Shown in pieces: positions 44,952-53,471 of a DNA stretch of 64,000 nt (the stretch's first letter is position 1; each line of letters begins with the position of its first letter). This DNA is from Sphingobacteriaceae bacterium DW12 (GTDB taxonomy: Bacteria > Bacteroidota > Bacteroidia > Sphingobacteriales > Sphingobacteriaceae): the NCBI GenBank assembly GCA_000783305.1, contig JROE01000004.1, positions 248,001 through 312,000 on the forward strand, in the 5' to 3' direction. Made by a program: the position numbers and the translations under genes. The notes beneath the pieces were generated by a model, which saw only the letters and a program-made list of their open reading frames with translations, ran no database searches and was not told where the DNA came from.

Positions 44952-47366
44952 CTATTTTGGCAGATTTATCTCTTCAGCCTCGCCTCTTACACTATATCTG
45001 ACCAGTACTTCGGGGCTGCTATCGGCCTCAGCATCACATGCAAAAGCGACGCTTGAGTTGCCTTGTGGCAAGATAGCCTTCCCTTGCACACTTAGTTCTT
45101 TGATCGTGTTAAAATTTTTGTCCGTTAGCAAGGCGGTACCCCCATGATCAAGCAAGAGGTACTGATCGGCTTCAATGGTTCCTTCTATCTTAATAACACC
45201 CTTCGTCGTCGTAAAAGAAGGGTTGGATATCGCCCCATCACCCTCGACTTTTAGTCGCAGCGCATAGGTCCCTTCGTTGGGTGATGGCCACGACCAATCT
45301 GCTCCTCCAGGCTGTCCGGGTTGCATCTCCGACAAATCGCAACGATACCGATCCGATATAAAGAGCGGATACAACAAAAATTGTTGTTCATTCAACTTTT
45401 CCAGATGCCATTCGGTCTCCGGATCTCGTAAGCGCTGCATCTGTTCGTCAGTAAATGCTTTAGCTTTTCTCAATCGGTCCCAATTTTTCATCGCCATCAA
45501 TAATTGGTCGATCTGTCCATGCTTACGGAGTGTCTGCATATTGATACTCATGGCGTAACCTGAGTCAAAGCCCGCAGATTCCGAAAGTGCCCATTCCAAA
45601 TCTTCAAGCGTCGTGGTCTCGAATTTACGGTCGGCCAATCGTACCAAAAACCAACCCAACATCCGCGGAAAAAGGTTGCGTTTAAAAAACTCTTGGTTCT
45701 TGATCCTATTCTCGACTTGCCCCTTCCGCATCTCTTCTCCCCAAGGTTCACCCCAGTTCATCCGGGTGTGTATATGCCAAAGAAAATGATCCAATCGGCT
45801 CGCATCATTGATCAAATCGGCCCTATCCTTCAAATGTTCATAGTATTCGGTAATGAATCGAGCCGTTGCATAGTAGTCATGCCCAGTATACATACTCCCT
45901 TCTAGACCATCAAAGGAAATCTGCTTTAATCCCGTTTTGTTGAAAATATCCGCGAGTCGATGTGCAAATTCGTCCTGCAGGGACAGATCCGGGAATAATG
46001 TTTTATACGGATAGTCCCACAATTTGTATAGTGGAGTCGTTTGTTGATGAGTCGAAGCCTGTGTCCCAAAAGCCCCCCTCGTGCATCCGGTCAACTTCAG
46101 CTTATCTCCTATTTTCTCTACTTTACCAAAGGTAATCAGCTCATCGTCTATCTGCATAGCATTGAGCGTCAATGGCATTTCAAACAAATCCGAGGCTTGT
46201 ATCTCCATTTCTGTCTGCCCTGCATCTAGTGAATGTAGCAAGCTGAGTTGGCCTTGTTTCAATAGCTTCTTACTGGGCACCGGCGTCACGTACGCATCGT
46301 TAGTGGTTAAAAAATTCGTCAACGTATGCACCCCCACGTTTATGCCCTTGGCCCTCGCTTTGTCCACCAATACTTTCACCCCTTCATCTCCATTTTTCAC
46401 AAACGAGGGTTTCCAGTTGAAGTGCCCCCAAGTTTCGAAAGGGTCGGTGTGGTATACATTTCTGAATCCCCCCAGTTGCACCTTGTCCAAGACAAAGTCA
46501 AAATCATTTTCCGAAAAGTTGGATATGAGATAGGAGTCCATAGCCGATCTGGACGCTTTGTCCCACTCACCATCCAATAGCGGGTGTGGCAGCCCTTGTT
46601 CCAACTCCACTTGGCCGATACGATTCAGGATTGCCGCACGAGCATCCCCAAACAAAGCGACTTTGGCCCCCACGATCGAAGCATCCGGCCCAGTGAGAGG
46701 CAGCGTGAGCGACTTCTCCAACTGCTGCACCTTCCGATATTCTGTTTGTTGTCGATCACGGGCAGATAGTTGGAATACGGTACCATCAGCGGTATTGACC
46801 GCAGCAAGATTATAAAACGGTACACTCGCTACCGAAAGCTCTGTATTTGCTCCCTTATACCCAAATTGGGTACTATATTGTGTCGCCGCTTCCTCCGGGA
46901 TACCACCATTCGTTTTACTGTTCATCGCTTGTATGCCAAAAGCGATCTCGCTCTGCTGTACCACACCTACGATTTCTCCTACCACCTCATGGATATCAAC
47001 TTTCACAGGGCCAAATAGGACCAATCTATATTGATCGCTTAGCTCGACAATTTCGTAAGTAATCGCGTGTGCCATCTGCTTCACATCCAATACCACTTCA
47101 CCACCATCCGCCATTTGCAAGATGAATCGCCGCCCCTTTACCTCCAGTCGTTTCGGTAGAATGATTTGACCATCCTTCACCGCAGACAAAATCGGATAAG
47201 CACCTTTCGCTAGAATTTCCTTTCCAGCTACCTGAATCGACGTATAAAACCCTTTTTCATCTAGGCGCACTTTCGTCTGCTTGGTCCGTAAGTCTGTCGC
47301 CTTGCCAATCTGTACCAGCAACAGCAGTAGACACAGCACAGGTATTATTCTCCATTGATTTCGCAT
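44952..47366 (-). CDS. Large secreted protein, putative glycoside hydrolase of unrecognised family
   Basis: I start at the Met at 47364-47366 (MRNQWRIIPVLCLLLLLVQI) because it gives a signal peptide; the longer ORF adds 34 unlikely residues. About 804 residues. The middle (about 270-600) looks like a TIM barrel of the GH-D/GH31-like kind: VQLGGFRNVYHTDPFETWGH, KPSFVKNGDEGVKVLVDKARAKG, VGVHTLTNF, KQISFDGLEGSMYTGHDYYA. Asp in ISFDGLE would be a candidate nucleophile. The N-terminal and C-terminal parts are beta-rich. Pairing with GH95 suggests action on the same fucosylated glycan. I do not recognise the family. Confidence 0.55.
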   Translation of the reverse strand: MRNQWRIIPVLCLLLLLVQIGKATDLRTKQTKVRLDEKGFYTSIQVAGKEILAKGAYPILSAVKDGQIILPKRLEVKGRRFILQMADGGEVVLDVKQMAHAITYEIVELSDQYRLVLFGPVKVDIHEVVGEIVGVVQQSEIAFGIQAMNSKTNGGIPEEAATQYSTQFGYKGANTELSVASVPFYNLAAVNTADGTVFQLSARDRQQTEYRKVQQLEKSLTLPLTGPDASIVGAKVALFGDARAAILNRIGQVELEQGLPHPLLDGEWDKASRSAMDSYLISNFSENDFDFVLDKVQLGGFRNVYHTDPFETWGHFNWKPSFVKNGDEGVKVLVDKARAKGINVGVHTLTNFLTTNDAYVTPVPSKKLLKQGQLSLLHSLDAGQTEMEIQASDLFEMPLTLNAMQIDDELITFGKVEKIGDKLKLTGCTRGAFGTQASTHQQTTPLYKLWDYPYKTLFPDLSLQDEFAHRLADIFNKTGLKQISFDGLEGSMYTGHDYYATARFITEYYEHLKDRADLINDASRLDHFLWHIHTRMNWGEPWGEEMRKGQVENRIKNQEFFKRNLFPRMLGWFLVRLADRKFETTTLEDLEWALSESAGFDSGYAMSINMQTLRKHGQIDQLLMAMKNWDRLRKAKAFTDEQMQRLRDPETEWHLEKLNEQQFLLYPLFISDRYRCDLSEMQPGQPGGADWSWPSPNEGTYALRLKVEGDGAISNPSFTTTKGVIKIEGTIEADQYLLLDHGGTALLTDKNFNTIKELSVQGKAILPQGNSSVAFACDAEADSSPEVLVRYSVRGEAEEINLPK

Positions 47367-47753
47367 GATTGGATTTGTATATTTTAATTGATGACGTCTC
47401 CGTCTTGAAAAGGTATATATATGGTTTTTGTTATTCCGGCTACATCTAGATGCAACGCCACCGTCCAATTTTATTTCATCGGAATTAAATTAACGCAATT
47501 GATCCGAAAAATTTTACACCTATATTACCCAATACTGACGCTATATTATCCACTTCTTCTCCTATAAACACCTTATCTTGCATCCTCCTCCACATCCATT
47601 CCTCCTCTAATCTCCAGCCCCAATAACTTAATTCCTATAACCTAAACCCCGATACCTACCCTACCATCAACAATCACTTGCCAACGTCACAACTTAACGC
47701 TATTTTTATACTGCTAAACCCTTTTTCATATGAAATCCTAACCTTGCATTCCA
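47367..47753. other. Divergent promoter gap with heptad-repeat tract
   Basis: 387 bp between divergent genes. The half next to the hydrolase gene (about 47554-47690) is C/T/A-rich and nearly free of G, with a degenerate 7-bp period. TATTTTTA near 47703 is one base from a -7 box for the rightward gene. Confidence 0.45.
47554..47690. repeat. G-poor degenerate heptad-repeat tract
   Basis: Reads in 7-mers such as CTAATCT, CCAGCCC, CAATAAC, TTAATTC, CTATAAC, CTAAACC, CCGATAC, CTACCCT. Strong strand asymmetry, almost no G. Same family as tracts at 51797-51866 and 52449-52525. Confidence 0.5.
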
Positions 47754-50300
47754 ATGAAACACGCATCCCTCTATCCGAGCTGGAAATTGCTATTTCTGAT
47801 GCTCAGCCTGCCTTTACTACCCATATGTATATCCGCCCAACAGGTCCATTCCTTTACTGAAGGACTATCTGTAGAGATTCCCTATACCTATGGTCGAGAA
47901 GCCTTGTATACAGACGAACTCCTATGGCAATATTACCTCCAGGGAGTGGTCCGGCCTCAAGTAGGCAAGCCTTGGGGCCTACAACAGACCCCCTCCTCCT
48001 TATGGACAGCCGTAGTCGCAGATAGCACGGGTTTTTTCAGGCCACAACGTAGTGCTGGCGGTAACTTACGTCAACCCAACAATCCACCCGGGCCCGGTCG
48101 TGTTGCCGAGCAAGGTCATACACCTAGGGCTCCGACTTCCTATCGCGGACCACGGTCCAGCTACCTTTACCTATCCTATCATTCGGACAAGGAGCAGGAT
48201 GCCCTCTTGAACATCAAAGGCAACAGTGCGGTACTCATCAATGGCGAATTACATGCAGGCGACCCCTACAGAATGGGGTGGATGGAATTGCCCGTCCGTC
48301 TCAAAAAAGGGTTGAATGACTTTTATGTCCGGGGGACATACGTTTCCGCACAACTCCGTTTCGCTAAGCAAAGCGCGTTACTTGCTACCGATGACCTTAC
48401 ATTGCCCGATATTGTGCATGGCAGAGACAATAAGAAGCTTATACTTGGTCTCGTCATCATCAATAACAGCTCTAAAAAGCTACAAGACTTAAAAATCCAA
48501 AGCACAATCCATGGGCGTCAAATTATTACCTCCGTACCTCCAATCATGGCTCACAGTACGAGAAAGGTTGCGGTCCATATCGACGGATCATCTGTCCAAG
48601 ATATTGGAAATATCGTCAGCCAGCTGGAGTTATTACAGGGTGGAAAGATCGTCGACCAGAAAGATATCACGCTTAGAAGCGTTGATAAACAAACTCCTTA
48701 CCGCATCACATTCATCAGCAGGATTGATGGTAGTGTACAGTACTATGCCGTCAATCCCGCCACGGGAGGAGAAAAAGCTGGAGATGCGCTTTTCTTTTCC
48801 GTCCATGGTGCTGGGGTCGAAGCCCTAGGACAAGCACAAGCCTACCAACCCAAAGACTGGGGCACCTTGATCGCCCCTACCAATCGTCGCCCACGCGGAT
48901 TCAATTGGGAAGATTGGGGCCGTCTGGATGCATTAGAGGTTCTTGATCTAGCCAAGCAGCAACTACAGCCTGACAGCCAACGCATCTATCTAACAGGGCA
49001 TTCTATGGGTGGTCACGGGACTTGGTTCTTAGGCGCTACCTACCCTGACAAATGGGCTGCTATAGCGCCTTGCGCCGGATACCCGACATTAAAGGGTTAC
49101 GGCTCGGCAGATGGGCTCATTCCTGACAAAGGCCGCAATGCATTAGAAGATGTCCTCCTTCGATCGGGGAATCAAAGCGATGTCATAGCGTATGCGACCA
49201 ACTATAAGCCATTAGGAGTGTATGTACTCCATGGTGATGCCGATCGCACCGTTCCGGTGGAGTATGCTCGACAAATGCGAGCAGTACTTGGTGACTTTCA
49301 TCCAGACTTTAGCTACTATGAATACCCTGGAGGCTCACATTGGTACAGCAACGAGAGTGTGGATTGGAAGCCCCTTTTCGACTATTTCAAAGCACACACT
49401 CGAAAAGCCACTGCCAATGTCGATCAAATCGATTTTAAAACAGCCAATCCTGGCATTTCGGCCTCTTACTATTGGGGGACGGTTTATCAGCAGCTCCAGC
49501 CGCTTCACTATGCCCATATCCAATTGCTGCGTGACCGTGAAAAATATAGCATCACCGGCAGTACGGACAATGTCCGCATCCTGCGCTTAGATCTAAGCGG
49601 ATTCACGATCGGCCATCCCATATCCATTACACTGGATAGCTTGAATACACTTACCTATCCTACCTCTGCGACCAATCGCTCTTCGGTATTTCTCCAAAAG
49701 GAGAACAACACTTGGAAAATAATAGATGCGCCATCTTTAGCCGACAAAGGACCACACCGGAATGGCACCTTCAAGGAAGCCTTCGACCATAGCATGGTCT
49801 ATGTATACGGCACCCGTGGTACGAAAGCAGAAAATAATTGGGCAATAGAAAAAGTGAGATACGATGCCGAATCGTGGTATTACAGAGGAAATGGTGCGTT
49901 TGAAATTATTTCCGATCAAGAGTTTGACGCACAAAAATATGCCGATCGTAATATTATCCTTGTGGGCAATTCCAAAACCAATAGCGCCTGGGATGCACTC
50001 CTTCACGATTGCCCCATTTCAGTGACATCCGGGCAGGTTATCGTCGGTGATAAGCACTATCAAGGAAACGATCTTGGAGGCTACTTCTATTGGAAAAAGC
50101 CTGGAACGGTATCGCAATCTGTCGGCGTCATTACCGGGACAGGTATCAAGGGAATGCAAGCCGCCACAGCCAATCAATATTTTGCTGGTGCGAGCGGATT
50201 TCCAGACTATATGTTCTTTAAGTTAGACATGCTCAAGGTTGGTGCTGAGGGTATCTTGGACGCCGGATTCTATGACAATTCTTGGCATGTAACCCGTTAA
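47754..50300 (+). CDS. Secreted alpha/beta-hydrolase (prolyl-oligopeptidase/carbohydrate-esterase-like)
   Basis: 848 residues with signal peptide (WKLLFLMLSLPLLPICISAQ). The N-terminal part (about 130-330) is beta-rich, with a PA14/galactose-binding-like look. The hydrolase core spans about 340-545: oxyanion region FSVHGAGVEALG, nucleophile elbow TGHSMGGHGTWFLG (Ser about 418), acid in VLHGDADRTVPVEYAR (Asp about 495), and His in GGSHWY (about 528). The C-terminal 300 residues have no family I can name. The fold is shared by S9-type peptidases and CE1-like acetyl/feruloyl esterases; the neighbouring GH95 makes a glycan esterase the better guess. Confidence 0.78.
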   Translation: MKHASLYPSWKLLFLMLSLPLLPICISAQQVHSFTEGLSVEIPYTYGREALYTDELLWQYYLQGVVRPQVGKPWGLQQTPSSLWTAVVADSTGFFRPQRSAGGNLRQPNNPPGPGRVAEQGHTPRAPTSYRGPRSSYLYLSYHSDKEQDALLNIKGNSAVLINGELHAGDPYRMGWMELPVRLKKGLNDFYVRGTYVSAQLRFAKQSALLATDDLTLPDIVHGRDNKKLILGLVIINNSSKKLQDLKIQSTIHGRQIITSVPPIMAHSTRKVAVHIDGSSVQDIGNIVSQLELLQGGKIVDQKDITLRSVDKQTPYRITFISRIDGSVQYYAVNPATGGEKAGDALFFSVHGAGVEALGQAQAYQPKDWGTLIAPTNRRPRGFNWEDWGRLDALEVLDLAKQQLQPDSQRIYLTGHSMGGHGTWFLGATYPDKWAAIAPCAGYPTLKGYGSADGLIPDKGRNALEDVLLRSGNQSDVIAYATNYKPLGVYVLHGDADRTVPVEYARQMRAVLGDFHPDFSYYEYPGGSHWYSNESVDWKPLFDYFKAHTRKATANVDQIDFKTANPGISASYYWGTVYQQLQPLHYAHIQLLRDREKYSITGSTDNVRILRLDLSGFTIGHPISITLDSLNTLTYPTSATNRSSVFLQKENNTWKIIDAPSLADKGPHRNGTFKEAFDHSMVYVYGTRGTKAENNWAIEKVRYDAESWYYRGNGAFEIISDQEFDAQKYADRNIILVGNSKTNSAWDALLHDCPISVTSGQVIVGDKHYQGNDLGGYFYWKKPGTVSQSVGVITGTGIKGMQAATANQYFAGASGFPDYMFFKLDMLKVGAEGILDAGFYDNSWHVTR

Positions 50301-50384
50301 ATACTCTTCTCCAAATGGGCTAGGCCACTGGGGGACGATGCGTACCTCAGCGGCCAGGCCTTTCCATGGGAAGCAAATAACAAA

Positions 50385-51467
50385 TTAGCTATGGCCTTTT
50401 TTCCGGCCCATATATACTTTCCATCGGGCTATACGTTGTAATTGCTTATTATGCAGCATCCATCCTCCGACAACACCTATTAGGCTCCCAATAACGATAT
50501 CCAACAACCGTGCTCCAATCAAGCGATCGATATCGATATCGAAACCTGCACCTATTTCTGCAAGAAAAAAAGTTAGCGGTGTGATGAAGAAAACGGCCAA
50601 AGCATAGTGTCTTACCACGAGCATCTCGATTATAAACTGCAAGATGAGAATTGCAAAACAAATCTGCAAGGGGCTGAGATCTAAAATAAGCAGTATCCAA
50701 GTAAGGCCCATCCCTAAGAATGTCCCCAAAATTCGATGAAAACTACGACGCCCAACATGTGCCACATTAAGCCCTTGCATCACCGCAAGGCAGGATATCG
50801 GAATCCAGTACGGATTGTCCAATTTAAAAAAATGTCCAATCAAGAGACTGCTCGAGATAAATACACCGATGATGAATGACTCCACATGGATAGCATCATC
50901 ATTTGGTCTGGTTGGAGTGGGGGGTACCGCCTGTTGGAATTTGCGCACCGCATACAGACTGTAAAACAGAGCAAAGATACAGGCAAATATTGTCCCCAAC
51001 GCAATCAACCCAATCTTCGTCGGCAACGTCGTCCAGTCGAAAGGCATACAACTTGCCATGGAGGCGATCATGATAAAAAAGAAATTACGCGGCGGAGGTA
51101 ATGCAAAATAGTTGACGATCCAATTGATACCAAAAGCAAACAGCCCCAAAACCGTAGCAGAAAGGAAAGGATTAAAACTAAAAACCGCTCCGATGGCAAA
51201 ACTGATGATAAAACCAAATGCACAAAGCAGTAAAGTCACCATACGATGCTCTAGCCCTGTTGCAGGCATATACAAAATCACTAATCCCCCAATACAGGAC
51301 AGTATACCGTAGTCCATCCTTCCCAAAGCATAGCCAATCAGCAAGGGTAATCCCATACACAACGACGCCAAGACGGGAATATGCCAGAGCCGCTCTGTCT
51401 TTTTGAGTTGAAAAAACTGTCGTGTTTCTTCCCGTATGGCGGTCCAGATTGTTGTCAAGATATCCAT
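50385..51467 (-). CDS. FUSC-family inner-membrane protein
   Basis: 360 residues with about ten hydrophobic helices arranged as two blocks of five (VLASLCMGLPLLIGYALG ... LCAFGFIISFAIGAVF, then FIIGVFISSSLLIGHFF ... LLDIVIGSLIGVVGGWML). The motif NPYWIPISCLAVMQG and HVGRRSFHRILGTFLG in the second block are FUSC/YccS/AaeB signatures. These proteins are thought to export aromatic acids or other small molecules. It is shorter than YccS and lacks the soluble C-terminal domain. It stands alone, convergent with the hydrolase gene. Confidence 0.85.
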   Translation of the reverse strand: MDILTTIWTAIREETRQFFQLKKTERLWHIPVLASLCMGLPLLIGYALGRMDYGILSCIGGLVILYMPATGLEHRMVTLLLCAFGFIISFAIGAVFSFNPFLSATVLGLFAFGINWIVNYFALPPPRNFFFIMIASMASCMPFDWTTLPTKIGLIALGTIFACIFALFYSLYAVRKFQQAVPPTPTRPNDDAIHVESFIIGVFISSSLLIGHFFKLDNPYWIPISCLAVMQGLNVAHVGRRSFHRILGTFLGMGLTWILLILDLSPLQICFAILILQFIIEMLVVRHYALAVFFITPLTFFLAEIGAGFDIDIDRLIGARLLDIVIGSLIGVVGGWMLHNKQLQRIARWKVYMGRKKGHS

Positions 51468-51671
51468 GTGTCAGTGCTTTAAATCTGCAGGATCAAGCTG
51501 CTTAGGCAAATGTACCAAAACCGCTCGCCCCTCTTCTACAAAAACACCATTTTATTTGCAATACAGCAAAAAAGGGACTATTTTTATTGCACTGAAGTAT
51601 AATGTAATAACCGATCATGGCCTTTGAATTCCCTCGAACATACATGTTTTGTGGTGCACAGGACTAGTCGG

Positions 51672-51767
51672 TGACGGATGGTAGACCGCACATATATCTC
51701 CTCATTTTGTTGGTTCAGATGAAGAGATGCCATGTTTGTGCAAGCGTGTCCACCATCCGTTTTTTTA
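51672..51767 (+). ncRNA. Candidate structured RNA with terminal stem and U-tract
   Basis: A 9-bp perfect outer stem ACGGATGGT / ACCATCCGT (51674-51682 and 51752-51760) closes a 69-base interior and is followed directly by T7. Inside it, GCACA / TGTGC (51688-51692 and 51737-51741) and CTCCTCAT / ATGAAGAG (one mismatch) can nest. The layered pairing plus U-tract resembles a small RNA ending in an intrinsic terminator, or a leader of the zf-TFIIB gene 190 bp downstream. No known Rfam family recognised. Confidence 0.35.
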
Positions 51768-51796
51768 AAATTGATGGCACAGTTATCCCTATTACG

Positions 51797-51866
51797 CATC
51801 TCCTAGTCTCCAATCACCAGTCACGAATCTCTAGTTTCTGACTCCTATCACCTAATGCCCAATTAT
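51797..51866. repeat. G-poor degenerate heptad-repeat tract
   Basis: Clear 7-bp period: CTAGTCT, CCAATCA, CCAGTCA, CGAATCT, CTAGTTT, CTGACTC, CTATCAC, CTAATGC, CCAATTA. Consensus about C-T/C-A-A/G-T-C-N. Shares GTC-R-CGAATC and CCTATCACC words with the tract at 52449-52525. Confidence 0.65.
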
Positions 51867-51958
51867 GTTAAAAAACGTCAAATTGCGATGGCCCCACCGT
51901 GAGATAATCCAAAATTTCTTAGCTTGCAGATTGATGTAAAAAATAAAAACACAACGAT

Positions 51959-52282
51959 ATGAAATGCCCAAATTGTAATGACACCTTATTAATGACCGAA
52001 CGTCATCAGGTAGAGATTGACTATTGTCCGAGCTGTAGAGGCGTATGGCTGGACAAGGGAGAACTTGATAAATTACTACAGTATGCTTCTTCTCAAAACA
52101 ATTCGCCTAGCCCAACAACGAACTATCGAGAACGCCCAGTTGTCAACCGGGACTATAATGAAAAACGGGAGTATGAAGAAAAATCCGATCGATATAGCGA
52201 TTCAAGAGACAGCCGTGAATACCAGCAAAAATACCCGCGCAAGAAGAAATCCTTCCTTTCCGATTTTTTCGACTTTGATTAA
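51959..52282 (+). CDS. zf-TFIIB domain protein
   Basis: 107 residues. The first 45 form a zf-TFIIB zinc ribbon: MKCPNCNDTLLM with Cys3 and Cys6, then YCPSCRGVWLDKGELDKLL with the second Cys pair. The rest is a low-complexity, highly charged Arg/Glu/Tyr/Ser linker (EKREYEEKSDRYSDSRDSRE) ending in a hydrophobic FLSDFFDFD. Function unknown; the family is widespread and cytoplasmic. It is followed by a strong terminator. Confidence 0.88.
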   Translation: MKCPNCNDTLLMTERHQVEIDYCPSCRGVWLDKGELDKLLQYASSQNNSPSPTTNYRERPVVNRDYNEKREYEEKSDRYSDSRDSREYQQKYPRKKKSFLSDFFDFD

Positions 52283-52371
52283 ATAACGGAGGGCAACTTG
52301 CAGGTGGCGGATAGCAAAGGGCTTATACTGGGTTGCCAACAACATACAGCAAAGCATCATTTTAAAACATA

Positions 52372-52410
52372 AAAGCACCCATTGATAGCCTTACTACCAA
52401 TGGGTGCTTT
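52372..52410. terminator. Bidirectional terminator after the zf-TFIIB gene
   Basis: 13-bp perfect stem (52372-52384 and 52398-52410) with a 13-base loop and T-rich sequence on both outer sides. It lies between two convergent genes, about 90 bp after the zf-TFIIB stop. Confidence 0.9.
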
Positions 52411-52448
52411 CTTTTATTTTAACAGATTGCGTAGGGCTTTTCGCAGCC

Positions 52449-52525
52449 CCTTCTAGTCGCGAATCAGCAACACCTATCACCCAATCCCTAATCAGCAGCT
52501 AATCTAACTCCTAACCCCTCGTTCC
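52449..52525. repeat. G-poor degenerate heptad-repeat tract
   Basis: 7-mers CTAGTCG, CGAATCA, GCAACAC, CTATCAC, CCAATCC, CTAATCA, GCAGCTA, then ATCTAAC and TCCTAAC. Same consensus and shared words as the 51797-51866 tract, 580 bp away. Confidence 0.6.
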
Positions 52526-52545
52526 CAAGCGTTCCATTATGGATG

Positions 52546-53394
52546 TTACTTTCCGTTTACCTTCCAGTCATAATCCAGATAGTCCCACGTAAAGGCATCG
52601 CCATTTACATTAACTTTTAAATACCCCTCTTGCGTACCGTGAAATACCCCTCCCCACCAGTTTGCCGAAATCGCTCCTGCCGTAATAAATTGCACTCCCT
52701 TCACTTTGATTTCCTCATACAGATGTTGGTGTCCCTGCAATACCAATTTCAAATTGTGTCCACCAAACATATCAAAAATTGTCTTTTGGTTAGCAAACGT
52801 ATCCGCATCGGTATAATATCCTTCCAACACAGGGTAGTACAGCGATAGAAAAGGGACGTGGCTCACCACTATGATCGGTTGATCTTTCGGCGTTTGCGCC
52901 AACACTTCACTCAGCCACGATTTCTGCGCGTCATCAATACAATACTTTCCATCACAGATCTGGGTACTATTCAACACGATAAACCGCCAGCCCTTATGCG
53001 CAAAGCTGTAATAACTTTTCCCAAAAACAGACTCAAACAACCCTGCCCCATCCTTACCCTCATGATGCCAATACCGATCATGATTACCCATGGCATAATA
53101 CCATCTCATGCCGGATGCATCCACTTGCGCCTTATATCTTTGGAATATTTCCTTCGCTTTTGGTAATTGTTCGGCCTTATAGGCATCGACATCCACATTA
53201 TCCCCTCCGGTCATAATAAAATCGACCCGTTTGGCCTTTGCATGTTGAGTTGCCTGTGCCAATCCTTCAAAACACCTTGTGCTCGTATTATTATTTAAGT
53301 GCAAGTCCGTAAAAAAAGCAAAAGAGAATTTTCCCTGCGCCTGACAGATGGTAGTCAGCACAGCCAAACTAAAAATTAAGAATACATATTTCAT
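52546..53394 (-). CDS. Secreted calcineurin-like metallophosphoesterase
   Basis: 282 residues with signal peptide (MKYVFLIFSLAVLTTICQAQ). All five metallophosphoesterase motifs are seen: FFTDLHLNN, MTGGDNVDVD, YAMGNHDRYWH, IVVSHVPF and LQGHQHLYEE, giving a two-metal phosphoesterase active site. Probably a periplasmic phosphatase or phosphodiesterase. It is upstream-adjacent to nothing on the same strand closer than the phospholipase C gene (77 bp), so it might be the last gene of that SusCD operon, giving a phospholipid-to-phosphate pathway; this is inference. Confidence 0.9.
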   Translation of the reverse strand: MKYVFLIFSLAVLTTICQAQGKFSFAFFTDLHLNNNTSTRCFEGLAQATQHAKAKRVDFIMTGGDNVDVDAYKAEQLPKAKEIFQRYKAQVDASGMRWYYAMGNHDRYWHHEGKDGAGLFESVFGKSYYSFAHKGWRFIVLNSTQICDGKYCIDDAQKSWLSEVLAQTPKDQPIIVVSHVPFLSLYYPVLEGYYTDADTFANQKTIFDMFGGHNLKLVLQGHQHLYEEIKVKGVQFITAGAISANWWGGVFHGTQEGYLKVNVNGDAFTWDYLDYDWKVNGK

Positions 53395-53471
53395 CTATAA
53401 TTATTTATATCGGTCATCACCAATCCTACCAAATCGGAATCCAGCGGACCATGTTCAACATTTACATTTAT

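Larger units (their letters stand above)
51468..51958. other. Noncoding gap with candidate structured RNA and heptad tract
   Basis: 491 bp between divergent genes. It contains the 51672-51767 stem-loop followed by T7, and a 10-heptad G-poor tract at 51797-51866. No convincing coding ORF. Confidence 0.5.

Noticed and set aside
50301..50384. GC-rich inverted segments between the hydrolase and FUSC genes
   Set aside because: Short complementary stretches (GGCC-type) exist, but no single consistent stem with a T-run could be drawn, so no terminator was called.
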